A stretch of 64,000 bases of DNA from Symbiodinium natans (Eukaryota; Sar; Dinophyceae; Suessiales; Symbiodiniaceae). The position numbers were made by a program, and so were the translations under genes. The notes under the pieces were generated by a model, which searched no databases, was not told the origin of the DNA, and saw nothing but the letters and a program-made list of their open reading frames with translations. Below are positions 1-11,680 of this stretch, piece after piece; positions within the stretch are counted from its first letter, which is position 1; the number at the start of each line of letters is the position of its first letter. The stretch is taken from assembly GCA_905221605.1 (NCBI GenBank), contig CAJNDS010002537.1, positions 250,001 to 314,000 of the forward strand, given 5' to 3'.

Positions 1-1464
1 AAGGCTTAAGGGGGTCGTGGCGAGAAGAGGTTCTAAGGGGGCTAACCCACAAAGGGAAAACGGGCTGTGAGGATAACGGCCGGCGATGGTTTAGCCGTTT
101 AGCCCTCCAAGGCTCGGACTACAGGGTGGAGTCCAGAAGAACTCGCTGTGTCTGTGCTGGGCTGCTTGGAAACCCCCTTCCCCCTTCCGCCCCCTCCGCC
201 CCTCGCAGATCGAAGCGGATCACTGTCCAAAATGATGCGCCGCAAGGCGAGATCGGTGGACTGCGGAGAGCTGGAAAGATCGACCCAGTCGGCTGCTCAA
301 TGGGCGGCGCGCTGAAAGTCCCCGAAAAGTTCTTGTTCCCCTCCCAAATCACCTTGGTTGCGGGACCCGTCCTTGAGAGTCTGCTCCGGTGCGGCTTTGG
401 AGCCTTCCAAGCGTTCTTGCTAAAAAGAGTCTGAAAAGCTTCCAGCCCCCTCACCACAACGCAGCACAGGCACGGGCACAACTAAGTTGAGGAAAGCGTC
501 TGGCTTAGCTCACATCTGAGCATCACCATCACCCCTCCTCCCTGAAGCAGCACAGCATGCATCAATCTCACAGATCTGGAAGCGGCGCGTGAAAACTTCC
601 TGAAACGCCGCGCGGCGGCCCTCGCCGCCCTCGGCCTAGCGTGATTGCGGCCTGCGGCTTGAGACCTGACCAGCCTCTGACAAACGCAGCTGGGGTAAGG
701 GCTGCTCTCATAAGGGCATGGGCGCACGGCATGGCCAGGGCCCAGGAAACTGTGGCATGGTGGGTGCCGACTTGCCTCGACTTGCGGCTTGCAAGTTCTG
801 AGTTTTGTGGCATGCCATCTCGGGCACCACATGGCACCACAATCCACCCGGACACGGTAGTTACTGTTCTATTTCACGAACAGCAACAGTGGGAAGCAGA
901 GCTGGCGAAGCACTTGGTCAACAATGCCAACATGATCAAATTCAGGGGCACTGCGGCCTCAGCCCTTGGGGAGGGGGGGGGGGTCGCAGTCTCACTCGCT
1001 TGCACAAGCTTTCAGCACTCTGCACCCTACGGTGCGCCCCTGCGCCGACTGCCAGCAGCTCAGCTGTGCTGCTCCTGACCCTAAAGTGCCCTAAATCCTA
1101 AACCCGAATGGCCCGAATTCCTAGACCCTGGCTAGGACCTGGCCATCCAATGGAAACCCAGCGTCGGGGGCCGGAGATCAGAAATCAAGGCCAATCAATG
1201 CTGCCATGGGAACTTGAACTCCGTACTCTTACAGCACAATGGCTTGTCCGGGCCCCTCCGACACATTCAAGGGACCGGGAAAGGGATTGCAACTGACTTG
1301 CAAACGCTTTGCAGAACTGCGCCCACCCCCACCCACCCCCGTTTCCTGTGCCGCCCCACACTGCGCCGCGCCCCGTTTACTGCGCTTCGTTCCTCCCCCT
1401 AACATCCCTCACATCCCCTCGCTCTTCGCTCCTCGCGCTCTCATTATGACCTTGTGCAGAAGCT

Positions 1465-2310
1465 GGTCGAAAGTGGTTAGAACACGGTGTGCATGCCATG
1501 CGTCTACGCACTGCGACAGCTGGCTGGTCACACGACCATGATCAGAAGACCACAAATGGCAACAAGGAGCAAGGACTACGGCCGTGCCTTAGGATGGCGA
1601 TACCAAGAACTAAGCTCACATTGCAACTGGCTTCTACTCTAAATGTTAACAAGACCGCGCGAAGTAATGGAGCCAAGGAAGTGCGCACGGCATGTGCAAA
1701 TGCATGCAACATGGGCCTCTGCACTTGACGTGCGGAACAATGCGTCAGCCTCTGCGGGGGGTGCAGCAGGCAGCCATCCAGCGTCTCCCAATGGACTCCA
1801 CATGGAACCGCACGTGCCATGCCCCCGCACTCGAGGTGCCCTCGGCAAAACACCGGGTGACTCCGAAGCCATGAGCTGCGCGATGCCGCGAACTCTAGAC
1901 ACGCAGCCTCAGTGTCTGCGGCCAGGGCAGGGCCGTCTGGGCCGTTGCGGGGCCCTCAAACGCTTCTTAAGGGCAAACCGAGAATGGCACCTGCGCATGC
2001 CGAGGCCATGCCAAGGCGATGCAACGCAGCTGCCGCACCTCCCCCAAGGCGTTGCGCATCCCCCTCCCCCCGGCCGCATCCCGGCCGGGCCACGTTAAGA
2101 CCCCCGTCCCAACAATTGGCCTGGGAAATTGCCCGCTCTGTGACTTGAAGTGTCGGAAAGACATTGCACAGAGATCGAAAGCGGTCTAGTCAAGTTAGAA
2201 CACGGTGTACCTGCCATGCGTCTATGCACTGCGAGAGCTGGTCAGCTGGTCACACCACGACATCGGAACCAGCTTCCAGTCTGAACGCGACCAAGCCTGC
2301 GCTAAGTACT
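1465..2310. repeat. Pair of diverged direct repeats
   Basis: The stretch around 1470-1670 (around the shared words TTAGAACACGGTGT and CCATGCGTCTA) recurs in diverged form at about 2190-2310, with CTGGTCACAC and the following CTTC-AGTCT stretch in the same order. The copies are in direct orientation, separated by about 0.5 kb of unrelated sequence. Probably an old segmental duplication or dispersed repeat; no coding capacity was seen in either copy. Confidence 0.5.
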
Positions 2311-5300
2311 AGCGTTGCTTCGACACGCTTAAGCGGCATTTGCGGCACAAGAAGCACCGAGGCCGTCTTGCCTGGCGTAACGGGCCAACTGGGCGTGATC
2401 CTTCCAGAAAATGCGCGGCTTTCGCCTGCAAGGGACCGAGAAGCCGGGCACGGGACAGCACAAAGGTCCCAGCTCTGCTTCTGTTCTTGAAGACTTGGTG
2501 TCTAAGAGCAAGGTTCACTAGCAGTATCTAGTAGTTGCGCCCTCCACATAGCGGACCCTGTCCATACTGCCAGGTCAAAGACGGGCTCAAGACTCCAAAA
2601 CACATCGTCGGCTTCGAGTTCCATCTCCTGCGATGATGCACACACTGTACACTGCAAGACTAGCGAGTTAGCAGCTGGTTAGCAGCTGGTGAACGAGTAG
2701 CTAACGAGTCGTTAACGAGCAGCTAACGAGCTGCCAAGCTGGCCGCTGTTCGATGCGGAGGCCGGCCGCCTGTAAAGCCACGAGCCCGCAAAACCCTTGA
2801 GGGTTTTGGGCTCAGGGGTTTGGGGTTTTCGTGGCTTCGGTACAGTCTTGGCTCTAGGTTTAGGGGTGTTTCAGTGCAGTTTCTGGTTGAGGGGGTTAGG
2901 GCTCCAAACAGGATTTAGGAGTTTCGGGTTTTCTGATATTCCCGGAGCGGCTCAGTTGAGTATCACCTGGTAAGCTTGCCAACAGCCCTCTCGCTTCGAG
3001 AATCGTTGGCGGCAGCTTTGGGGCCATGATGGCCATGAGACTGGCTGTTGCTCCAAACACGCAGCCCGGGACAGGCGAGCGCACGCAAAACACCTGCAGG
3101 GAGCGGCGGGCAGCATGGGCAGCCGGTCAGGAGAGGAGAGGCCGAGTGGAAGAACCTTCCGGGCTAGACTCGAGTCGCTCGCATTGCCACCTGCCGCCGT
3201 GAAGATCTCGGTCCTCACTGACGGCCGCGGAACCCGGCCTCAACCGGCAGCATGACCTGAATCCGAAAGCCGCTTCAAAAGGATCTTGAAACCCAAGCCC
3301 TTACATTGGCCCCTGGTAACCTGCTCTCACAGAAACAGATGTCCTAAGCCACACACTCAAGCCTCTGGCCACGAAGCCTAGAAATGCACCAAAGGAAGGG
3401 CCTCGCGACAAAAGGCGCGCATCAGGCGGAAGGAGTAGGGCTCACACAAAAAACTCGCGCGTTTGTTAAAACCAAATGCCGGCACGCCTTCGATGCCGCA
3501 TCGGGACCTTTCTTCGCCACAGGCCCAGCCTAAGCCCAGCCTACACCCTGCCTAAACCCGAAACCTATAGAACTTCATAGCAGGGAACTTCAAGGGCTTT
3601 GGGCGTTGTGACTTTAAAAGGGGGTGCCTTATGAGTCTTGTTGCAACGGACCATACGGACCTTGCGAGCGCTGAGTCCTCAGGCGCGTGCAGAACGCAGG
3701 GAGTACTGACAGCTCTCGCAGCTCTCGCATGGCCTCTGTGAACCTCGCAGGATGATCGGGTCAGGGTCGCGGGAGTGGGGCGGCAGGCGACCCCGAAGAG
3801 TATGGGAGGATGCTCTGTTTTTGTTGGGCCGATATTTGTGTCGAGACGGCTGATGAGTAACAATGGTAAATGGCTTGGCTCAACCAGCAACTGGGCAGGG
3901 CGTCTTATCGCAATTGACATGCAGCTGAGCTCATGTTAGACACTGCAAGTCGGTGCTGTGCCCAGTCTAGTCTGGCTAATTGGCTACAGATCATGTGGCA
4001 CATGCAAGCCCCTGCGTGAGAAAAGCTGGGAGGCTGCAACGGAGTGCAGAGACTCCGGGAAAGACCGTGGGAAAGGTGTGGAAGGGGCCAGGAGCGGCAA
4101 GCAAACTCGAATCCAAGCAAGGGCCCAGGCGACTTGCACTCAGCGGCTTGATGGCTGGCACGGGTGACACGGTGCGAAGCACTTGCTTAAGTGTGGAGCG
4201 GCAGCTGCCTGCCACAGCATAGGCCAACAAAGGCAGCTGCATAGGCAACAGCATATGCCAACGCTGCAGGCTCTGAGCTTGCGGCTCCGAAGGCACGCCA
4301 GCGGCGCGGACAGCAGTGGTAACGAGGCGAGGGTTCTTGGCCAAGAACTGGGAGAACTCAGTTCAACTCAGTTCAACTCTGCCTCAAGTCTCAAGTCTCA
4401 GCTCCGTTCTCAGTCGCAGCTCCACAGCTCCAGCTGGGCAGAGCACACGAGCACTGACCCTTTCGACACACCTGAGAGCCCTCCGAGAAGAGCCCCGAGA
4501 GAAGGCTTCGCCAAGATCCGCGCGACGTAACGCGAGCCGCGGCAAAGAGGTGAACCCGTGACACGAGAAACCTCGACTCCCAAGCGCTTAGGAAACAGGC
4601 ACTAAGAGAAAAGCCCGCGTCAGCAAGCTTGAGTCTAAAAGGCCCCACAGCCCAACACCATGTGCTGCGTTCTCACAGATCTCACAGATCTCAGCACCTT
4701 TGACTCACAAACCCCCTGAAAGCACCGGTCTGAAAACCTTCGTTACAGGTGCCGGCCTCTTCAACAAGACACGCCCTTTCCCTTGTGGTGATTGCAAACT
4801 GCAAGCCCTGGTTAATGGCAACCGCCTGGAACACCAGGAGATTCGAAGTCGTGGGGCCCTGCGGAGGGGGCCGGGGCAGGGGGAGGGGGTGGGGGGGGTG
4901 GGCGGAGGGCGGGGGCCCGGGGCAATCCCGACCGTGGGGTTATGGATCAGCAAAGCACTTGGGCCGAGAAAAGTGCCTGTCAGTGGCTGCTGTAATTCAG
5001 CCGGCATCTGTGCAGTTTGCGGGCCAGAAGAGGCGCAAATGGGGAGAATCGTTTATGCACACGCGTCTCAGAGCTTCTTACGAGCTCTTTGCTACTTGGA
5101 CAAGGACCCCTGAACCCTTTAAAGCACAGTCAGAGTGCTTGGGATGGACCTCTTTGCCATCTTTGCGCCATGCCTGGGCTTGAGAAGTGCTCGGCACTGT
5201 GTCTGGAAGCCAAAACTTTGGCTCGCACGCGCTTGGGATGCGGTGGCTGCGGTGGCTTCTTTGCATGTGAGCGCCAACAGGGGCTCTGGAACCATCAACG

Positions 5301-7528
5301 CGGGAGCCAGCAGAGCATTCTCAGGGCCGATTTAGAAACAGCCCGAAACGGGCTGGGAACTGCTTCGAACCGTCGGAACTATTTAAGTTTATAGAGTGCC
5401 TATGGCCACTGTAGGCTTCAAAATTCGAGGCCGAATGGGTCTTGAGATCAATGCGACGGTTCTTGAGACCAGGAAACGCAAGGACAGACCCCTTGCGCTA
5501 CACAAAGCGCCGGGAAGCCGCGAGGGTCGAACTTCCGGTTGTCTGGAGCCGCGCATTGCGAGAGCGCACCCTGAAACACGGGCGTTTTAATGGGTCGAGG
5601 ATGTCAAGGACTAAGCAATGTCTCGCTAGACCGCGCTTTTGCACTTTTGCATAGCGGGAGAAAGGACTGTTCCGGGTTAGTGGCTTTCAGGATATGCGAG
5701 GGCTGCATGCGCTGTTAGTGATTTTTCAACTCGCCGTTGTTAGGAGCCTTGTTTCGAGCTTATCTCCGTGGATAAGAACTTCAGCGGCCTCACCAAGAGC
5801 TGTGCACGAGAGAGTGCAAGCCCCTCAGCACGAGCACAAGCTCTTGGCAGATGAAACTTGAAGGACGAACCTAAACAAATGAGGTGGGAGGCCATCACCG
5901 GCATGTGGAGGCCCTGAATCCAACTGACTACAGGGGAGAACCACCGGGCCCCAGCCCCGCAACAGCCCCGGTAAGAGCCCCTTTCCTCTGCACTAGTCGA
6001 GCCCCGGCACAATCGCGCCAACCGCAATTCTGGATGTCAGAATGTCATGAAATTCTGCCTCCTGACCTCCTAATCCAGGAATGGGTTTCTGACCCTTCCC
6101 TTGGCAGCGAAGAATTCATTCCGCGCACAAGCCTCCGATGCCTCTCTGGCAAACTTGCGGTGATGGTGTGCGGAACGCATGGAGCACTTCAGTAGCAATT
6201 TGGAAGCGCCCGGAGCTGTGCATAGAATGGCTTGAAGTCCACCGTCTATAAGCGTCAGTCTAAGCCTCCCAGCCCGCACGGGCTCCCCACCATTTCAAGT
6301 GTCTGAGGTTGTCTGAGGCAATCGGTGCGAAGTCGAAGCCAGTGAGTGAGCTCTCGAATGCAGGATGTCACACAGAGAGGAACCAGACGGCAGGCACAGC
6401 CCATGAATATGCGTCTCAGCCCCGGCGAGGCTTCGTGACAAGAATGCCCTCCGTCTCCTCGATCTTGATTGCCTCGGATCAGAGATCGTTGCCGGTGAAG
6501 GGAGCGACATGTGCCTCATGTGTGCAGGCTGGGGGTGAATGCAAGGAGGCAAGGCTAAGGCAGCAGGCCTCATCAGGCCTCAAACCGCACGGAAGCAACT
6601 GGAAACTGCATTTGCTGCTGCAGCGCTGGTCGGCTGAGCGTCTACTGCATGGGGGAATCACCTTGCCCGGTGGCGCCTTCAAGTCATAACCCTGACCGAG
6701 CAGGGTCGGCAAAAGTTTGAGGGCCCGCATGCGATCAACTTCGCACGTCGCACTGTAAGGCTTTTGTTGCACAACAGGCTTGCGCTTCTACAAGCCGGGA
6801 AGAGGAAGTCATCGTGCGACACGGTGGCAGAGACTATGCCACTAGGGCTTGGCCGGGCTTGGCATCAAGCACCGAGCCTAGAGCACACCTCGTGGAGAGC
6901 GGCCCAGTAGGTCCGCTGCCACAGGGCATGGGGACAAGTTCAAGCTGGGTTTTTGCGGGCCTTCGACGGACGCATCCTACCTGCGCTCTGCCACCCTCCT
7001 GCGCGGGCTCCGCCTGACTGCGGGAGGATGCGCTGGCCCGAGCAAGACTGTCAGGTCCGACAGAAACAGCAGGCTCTCGTGCACACGAAGGCAGAGGATT
7101 GCGCGGCTCAACTGAAGGGAAAGCTGGGCGCACGTGAGCGGTTCCATGCTAGAACCGTGCAGCAACTGCGCTTGGCTCAAAACCCCCCCCAAAGTGCGGG
7201 GCTGACCTGCTCTCGAATCTCTCGAGTGCCCGACATCTGAAAGGGCTCTGGACAGGTCCTGGACTCACTTGGGCCGCAAAGTGCCAGGAGCAGCAACAGC
7301 AACAGCAAGGGCCACGTTTAGTTGTCGCAACTTAAGGCTGAAGAAGCTCCACGCAGCTGCACGCCCCCGGGTTCTGGAAGCTTCTGCAGCCCAGCTTGCA
7401 GGCTAGTGATCCGCCTGATGATGCGCCTGGCCCCCTAAGGGGCCCTCTAAGGGCTGCCAAGCACAACGTCACCGCGCAGGCCGAGCCGCATGGACATCAC
7501 CTTCTGCGCCAAGCTGCTGCCTTGCAAA

Positions 7529-7566
7529 AGGGTTTGGGGTTTAGGGTTTAGGGTTTAGGGTTTAAG
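7529..7566 (+). repeat. Telomere-like (TTTAGGG)n tract
   Basis: Four to five consecutive GGGTTTA units on the plus strand, the first slightly degenerate (GGGTTTGGGG). Dinoflagellates use TTTAGGG telomeres, so this is interstitial telomere-type sequence. Too short and too internal to be a real chromosome end. Confidence 0.85.
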
Positions 7567-7942
7567 AGTTTCTGGGTCTTAAGATTGGTGTAAGAATTGT
7601 CCAGAACGAGAGGTTTTTTGGGTTTGAGGAGGACTTGGGGAGTCTTTTTTCTTTCCACTCTTTCTGCTCATGTTTGTGCTCTTCGAGGGGCGCAGGTCTT
7701 CAGGATTCGCAGATAGTCTCAACAACAAGCCCTTAGACCAGAGCCTGAAACCTACGGATGATATACGTCCGCAGATGAGAAGTCCGCACATCGGAAGTTG
7801 CAGGCTTACTAACCTTCCAGGATGGATTTTTGCTTGCCAGGTTGTACTTGGGGTTGCTGGACTCAGTACGGAAAACTCCAAAGAGATGTGCTTTGCTCGG
7901 TTTGGGGGCAGGGTCCGAGCTGTGGGGAGCAGCTGAAGCTTC

Positions 7943-8003
7943 CTAGGGTTTGGGGTTTAGGGTTTAGGGTTTAGGGTTTAGGGTTTAGGGTTTAGGGTTT
8001 CGG
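7943..8003 (+). repeat. Telomere-like (TTTAGGG)n tract
   Basis: About seven near-perfect GGGTTTA units on the plus strand, beginning with a degenerate GGGTTTGG unit and ending at GGGTTTCGGG. It has the same orientation as the tract near 7.53 kb, about 400 bp away. Confidence 0.88.
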
Positions 8004-8371
8004 GCTCAATCCTGCACCTCCTCTTTCCTTCACAGGACCAGCAGTCCAACCACCAGCAGAATATGAAAGAAACCCGAAGACCAGAGCAACCTACGGGGGT
8101 TTACGAAAAATAGGGGGGCCCCTAAAATGGAACCCCAAATCAAGAGATTCCCTTGTAATCAGGACCGCAACAAGGTACCCCTAATTTCAGAAAAGCCCCA
8201 TATTGTTTCCTCCAGCCGTTCAATGGCTAGCGGGCCGGTGAACGAAGCACTTGCAGATAAAGCTTCGTTCAGGCTTCGTTCGATTCTAGGAAGGGGCCTG
8301 TGCATCTCTGAGCTGGTCAGTTGCCAGCGCCGGAAACTCAAAGTCCCCCAGAGAGGCGTTGCATGAGCACA

Positions 8372-9049
8372 CTACAAGTACAGGATTCCAGGTGGAAGGA
8401 GCTTCAGGAGGTCCTTCCACTTCCCGATGAAGCTCATCTTCAGCGCGGGCAAGGCCTCTAAGCCTCTGTCGCTGATCGCCACCATGGGCCCTGCTTGCGG
8501 ATGCGTGTAGATCGTCTGGCGGATCCTGAAACGCAGGCCGAAGTTCCGCCAAATCTCGTGAAGCTCTGACACTCTCGGGTTGTGGATTTGCAGAAGTTGG
8601 TGGGCTGCGAGGATTGGAGTCCACCACTCCCCAGAAGGGATGGCGAGCATCGCATAGCTGCAGTTCTGACTCCACCGGGCATCTGTGGCAAGGACGTCGG
8701 CCTCCAGAGGCTTGTGGAAGAGAGAGGGAAACGCCTTCTTCAAGGCCTTGCGCACCCATGTCCCGAAGAGCTGAATCGACTGCTGGAGCAAGAGGTCGTT
8801 CATGTCTTCCGCGTTGCTGCGAGCCCGGAGCTGCATCACAGTGCTTCGGCACTTCCGCGAGGCGTCAATCCAGCTCTTGCCACTGAGGCAGCCCATCCCG
8901 AAAGCACTGAAAGGCAAGTTCAGGGGGCTGAGCTGCTCCGCCTCGAACTCCTGGCTTGCGGCCTCCTCCGTTTCCTCCTCGCCCTTGGGACTTACCCCCG
9001 ATGAGAAAAAGAGAAGGAGACGACACAAAGAACAAAACCGGAAAGCCAT
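8372..9049 (-). CDS. Hypothetical protein, 225 codons
   Basis: I do not recognise the family. The ORF starts with ATG at 9049 and ends with TAG. The first ~17 residues are hydrophobic and could act as a signal or membrane sequence (a Cys-rich start followed by LLLFF). A Glu-rich stretch follows, then a basic helical region (residues ~58-105) and a Trp-rich block (around residues 135-165, including SGEWW and EIWRNF). A GTAAGT appears right after residue ~18 with a possible AG 45 bp later; that span is very short for an intron and stays open, so I treat it as coding. It lies 91 bp downstream of the next gene on the same strand, a tight head-to-tail spacing typical of dinoflagellate gene arrays. 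A TTTGCAG just upstream could be a trans-splice acceptor. Exons may be missing at the 3' side. Confidence 0.5.
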   Translation of the reverse strand: MAFRFCSLCRLLLFFSSGVSPKGEEETEEAASQEFEAEQLSPLNLPFSAFGMGCLSGKSWIDASRKCRSTVMQLRARSNAEDMNDLLLQQSIQLFGTWVRKALKKAFPSLFHKPLEADVLATDARWSQNCSYAMLAIPSGEWWTPILAAHQLLQIHNPRVSELHEIWRNFGLRFRIRQTIYTHPQAGPMVAISDRGLEALPALKMSFIGKWKDLLKLLPPGILYL

Positions 9050-9140
9050 TTAAAAAGGGAGCGAGGACGAGAGAACGAAAGTCATGCGAAGTTTTTTTGG
9101 CGTATGTGTAGGCGTTCGCTGCAAATAGCCCTTGGGCCCC

Positions 9141-11680
9141 CTAGGCCGATGCCTGATCGTTCATGTCCATGTTCACGTCGAGGAGGAAGACAGGTCCCCA
9201 GCCTCGGGGCTTCTCCGGCAAGTCTGGGGAAGGGAGGAAGCCGGTGACATTCACGTCCATGTTCAGGTCCTCCTCCACCGCCATCTTCAGGAGGCTCTGC
9301 CGGGACTTCTCAAAGTCGTCCGACAAGCCCAGGTCCCGGAGCCCATCGAAGACCCCGTTCACGAAGTCTGTGAGGCCTCAAAGGAAGGGGGGGGAGGGCT
9401 TTTTTCTCGGAATCTTCAGGCCCACCCACCCCCAAACCAGCCCTCTGCAAACGGCTGCTTCAACCCTAAACCCTAAACCCCAAACCCTAAACCCTCTACA
9501 CCACACCCTATCCCCCACAGAAGGGGTGTGCCTCGGCGGGTGGTCTCCAAGGCAAGGTCCCTGGTGGCCACCCAGAGGGCGATGGCGGGATCCCTCGGCT
9601 CCCCTTTCGCCTGAAAGTGCGCATGCACCACCAGCTCGGCGACGAAGCCGTGCTCCTTTTTTTACGGCGGGGTAGGTGGGGGTTCAGGGGGTAGGAGGTC
9701 GCTTTCCTTATTCCGAAATCCTCTCGTCTCTTCCCTGACCACGGTTCACACGGAGCGGAGCGTTTTTCCACGAAGCAACTCTGAAGTTTCTTTGGAGCAG
9801 AAGAGACGCCGGCATTTCTTGCGGCCATCCGCAGAACTGGACGACCTTTCTCGGTGTTTCAACAATTGACGAAGAAAGGCCATGAACAACAGAAACTAGA
9901 GCCGAAACCAGGAGGTACAGGACGCTATGTAAACTCAGATTGCCGTCTGATTAGGATACGTGGGTATTTAAATGTGCAAACGAGCAAGTCTAAAACATGC
10001 TTGCAAAGTGCATGCGTGCGTGCGTGCATGCGTGTGTGCGTGTGCGCATGCGTGCGTGCGTGCGTGCGTGTGTGCGTGTGCGCGCGTGTGCGCGAGTGCA
10101 CGTGTTACTCTTCCACTCTCTGCAAGACTTCAAGGCATGTTCGCGGGCCGGCTCTCTACATATCCTTGGCCGCATATGAGCGCGTGGAAACCAATCGCGC
10201 AGCTGGGCACAGCTCGGGGGAAGTAATGGAAAGCACACTTCATGATTCCCAAAACATCCTAACAATTCCCAACACCTCAAATCCTGAACCCGAACGGTCT
10301 CTGACGCCCAAACCCACAACCCCAAGCCCTGAACCCTAAACCCTAAACCCTGTATAAACCCTAAACCCTATATATAAACCCTAAAACCCCATATATAAAC
10401 CCTAAACCCTCAAACCCTAAAAGCCTAGAACCCCCTGGTCCTCGCTCCCGATCATGGCCAGAAGCTCGGACGGCATGGCTTCGTTTGCAAAGTTCACCAC
10501 AAAGCGGAAGATCAAGGCAGCGGCAAGTTGCTGGAAAGCCTGCGCTTCAAGACTATCCTAAACCTTAAACTTAAACGTCACACCACTTACACGTCATGAC
10601 ATGCTAAGTAGGAACAGGCGGTATGGCTGGACGTTCTCGTGCGGAACTCTGCAAACTTCCGAGTTTTGTCAGTTCGGCAAGCACCAAAGGAACACCAAGG
10701 ATCATGAATCACCTTGGCACCCCTCCACCACCCACCGCACCACCCACCTTGACGTTGGTGGCACCCGCCCGGCTGAGCAGGTTCGTGATTCGAGCCACCG
10801 TCCCACTCCAGAATCCATTCCCTCGGACCTGTCGGGAGGCAGAAGCATGCAGAAGCAACCGGGCTACTTTGCCACGACTCTGGCTTGCTGAGTTTACCCC
10901 GCTGACCTTCAGCTTCTGGAACGCAAGGTTCAGATCGCTCTCCTCGCTGAACCTCAAACTGGTGACGCCGTTCTCCTTGACGACTGAGGCTGAGAGCGCA
11001 AGCATGGGCAGAGCCGAGTCTTTTGACGTTGCATTGAAAGACACGTGGTTGAAGGATGTAATCGGCATGCCAGGAAGAGACATCTTCACGCCCTGCAGTT
11101 CACCGTTGAGCACCGTGTCGGGCAGCACTCGGACGTCGATCTCCGCAGCACCCACGGGCTTCCTGAGGCCGAGCTTCACAACGGCTTGCAGTTCGTCAAG
11201 GCCTTCAATGGCCACAAGGGCCTCACCAGGAAGCTTCGACCACCTTGGAATCACTGACGGGCGCACAAGGGACTGTTCTCTCAGACTGGTCTCTAACGAA
11301 CGCAAGGTGGGGGTTTACGAACATTGGGGGAACCTCACTTGCGGGTCCTTATGATAAGGGGATCGTACTACTTGGGGATCTTTTCTAGGGGGTCCTTTCT
11401 GATCGTATGCGCCCCATGTGCAGCCATGTCAGAGATGCTGCTTACGCAGGGCAAACTGGGGCGGCAGCACTTTGGATAAGTCGAGGTTGATCTTTAAGAC
11501 AGCCGGCTCCGGGGCAAATTCCTTGACCTCACGGCATGCCTTCGAGTCGTGCCAGTGGATTGCCGGGCCGTCCACTGGGCCGTCCACGACGTCCGGCTGA
11601 CTCCTCTCCTCCTTGCTCAGCCGCGCGGCCCAGCTAAGGCGCGCAAGGCCGAGAAGGCAACAGAACCTTATAAGGAGCAT
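9141..11680 (-). CDS. Five-exon gene for a probable secreted protein, 340 aa
   Basis: The model was built by hand from five phase-compatible exons on the minus strand: 11680-11446, 11253-10898, 10828-10748, 9655-9532 and 9367-9141. Together they give 1023 nt, an intact frame and a TAG stop. Introns 1 and 2 have good GT donors (GTAAGC, GTAAAC). Intron 2 is 69 bp with a pyrimidine-rich acceptor ending CGACAG. Intron 3 (GTGGGT) is ~1.1 kb and holds a GT microsatellite and telomere-like repeats. Intron 4 uses a GC donor (GCACAC) and a TTTGAGGCCTCACAG acceptor; GC donors are known in dinoflagellates. The protein begins with a convincing signal peptide (MLLIRFCCLLGL..LSWA) and then alternates hydrophobic and polar residues as in a beta-rich fold. 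No family was recognised. The acceptor of exon 4 is the weakest point of the model. Confidence 0.68.
9464..9497 (-). repeat. Telomere-like CCCTAAA tract
   Basis: Four CCCTAAA units (one CCCCAAA) on the plus strand, i.e. TTTAGGG on the minus strand. In the five-exon gene model this lies inside the intron between the last two exons. Confidence 0.8.
10010..10101. repeat. TGCG/TG alternating microsatellite
   Basis: About 90 bp of almost strictly alternating purine-pyrimidine sequence (TGCG, TGTG and CGCG units), a composition that favours Z-DNA. It lies in the third intron of the five-exon minus-strand gene. Confidence 0.9.
10322..10432 (-). repeat. Degenerate telomere-like CCCTAAA array
   Basis: Repeated CCCTAAA units interrupted by TATATAAA spacers (CCCTATATATAAACCCTAAA and similar). 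It looks like an interstitial telomere repeat expanded together with a TATATA spacer. It lies in the long third intron of the five-exon gene. Confidence 0.8.

Larger units (their letters stand above)
1..8371. other. Gene-poor region without supportable genes
   Basis: I read both strands and found no ORF with domain-like composition, no clear splice-linked exons and no RNA gene. The short open frames here overlap one another on both strands and look like chance openings in GC-rich DNA. Notable contents are a diverged duplication (about 1470-1670 against 2190-2310), degenerate telomere-like sequence at about 2784-2905, and two clean TTTAGGG tracts near 7.5 and 7.95 kb, given separately. Small spliced exons could be hidden here and would need transcript data to see. 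Confidence 0.6.
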
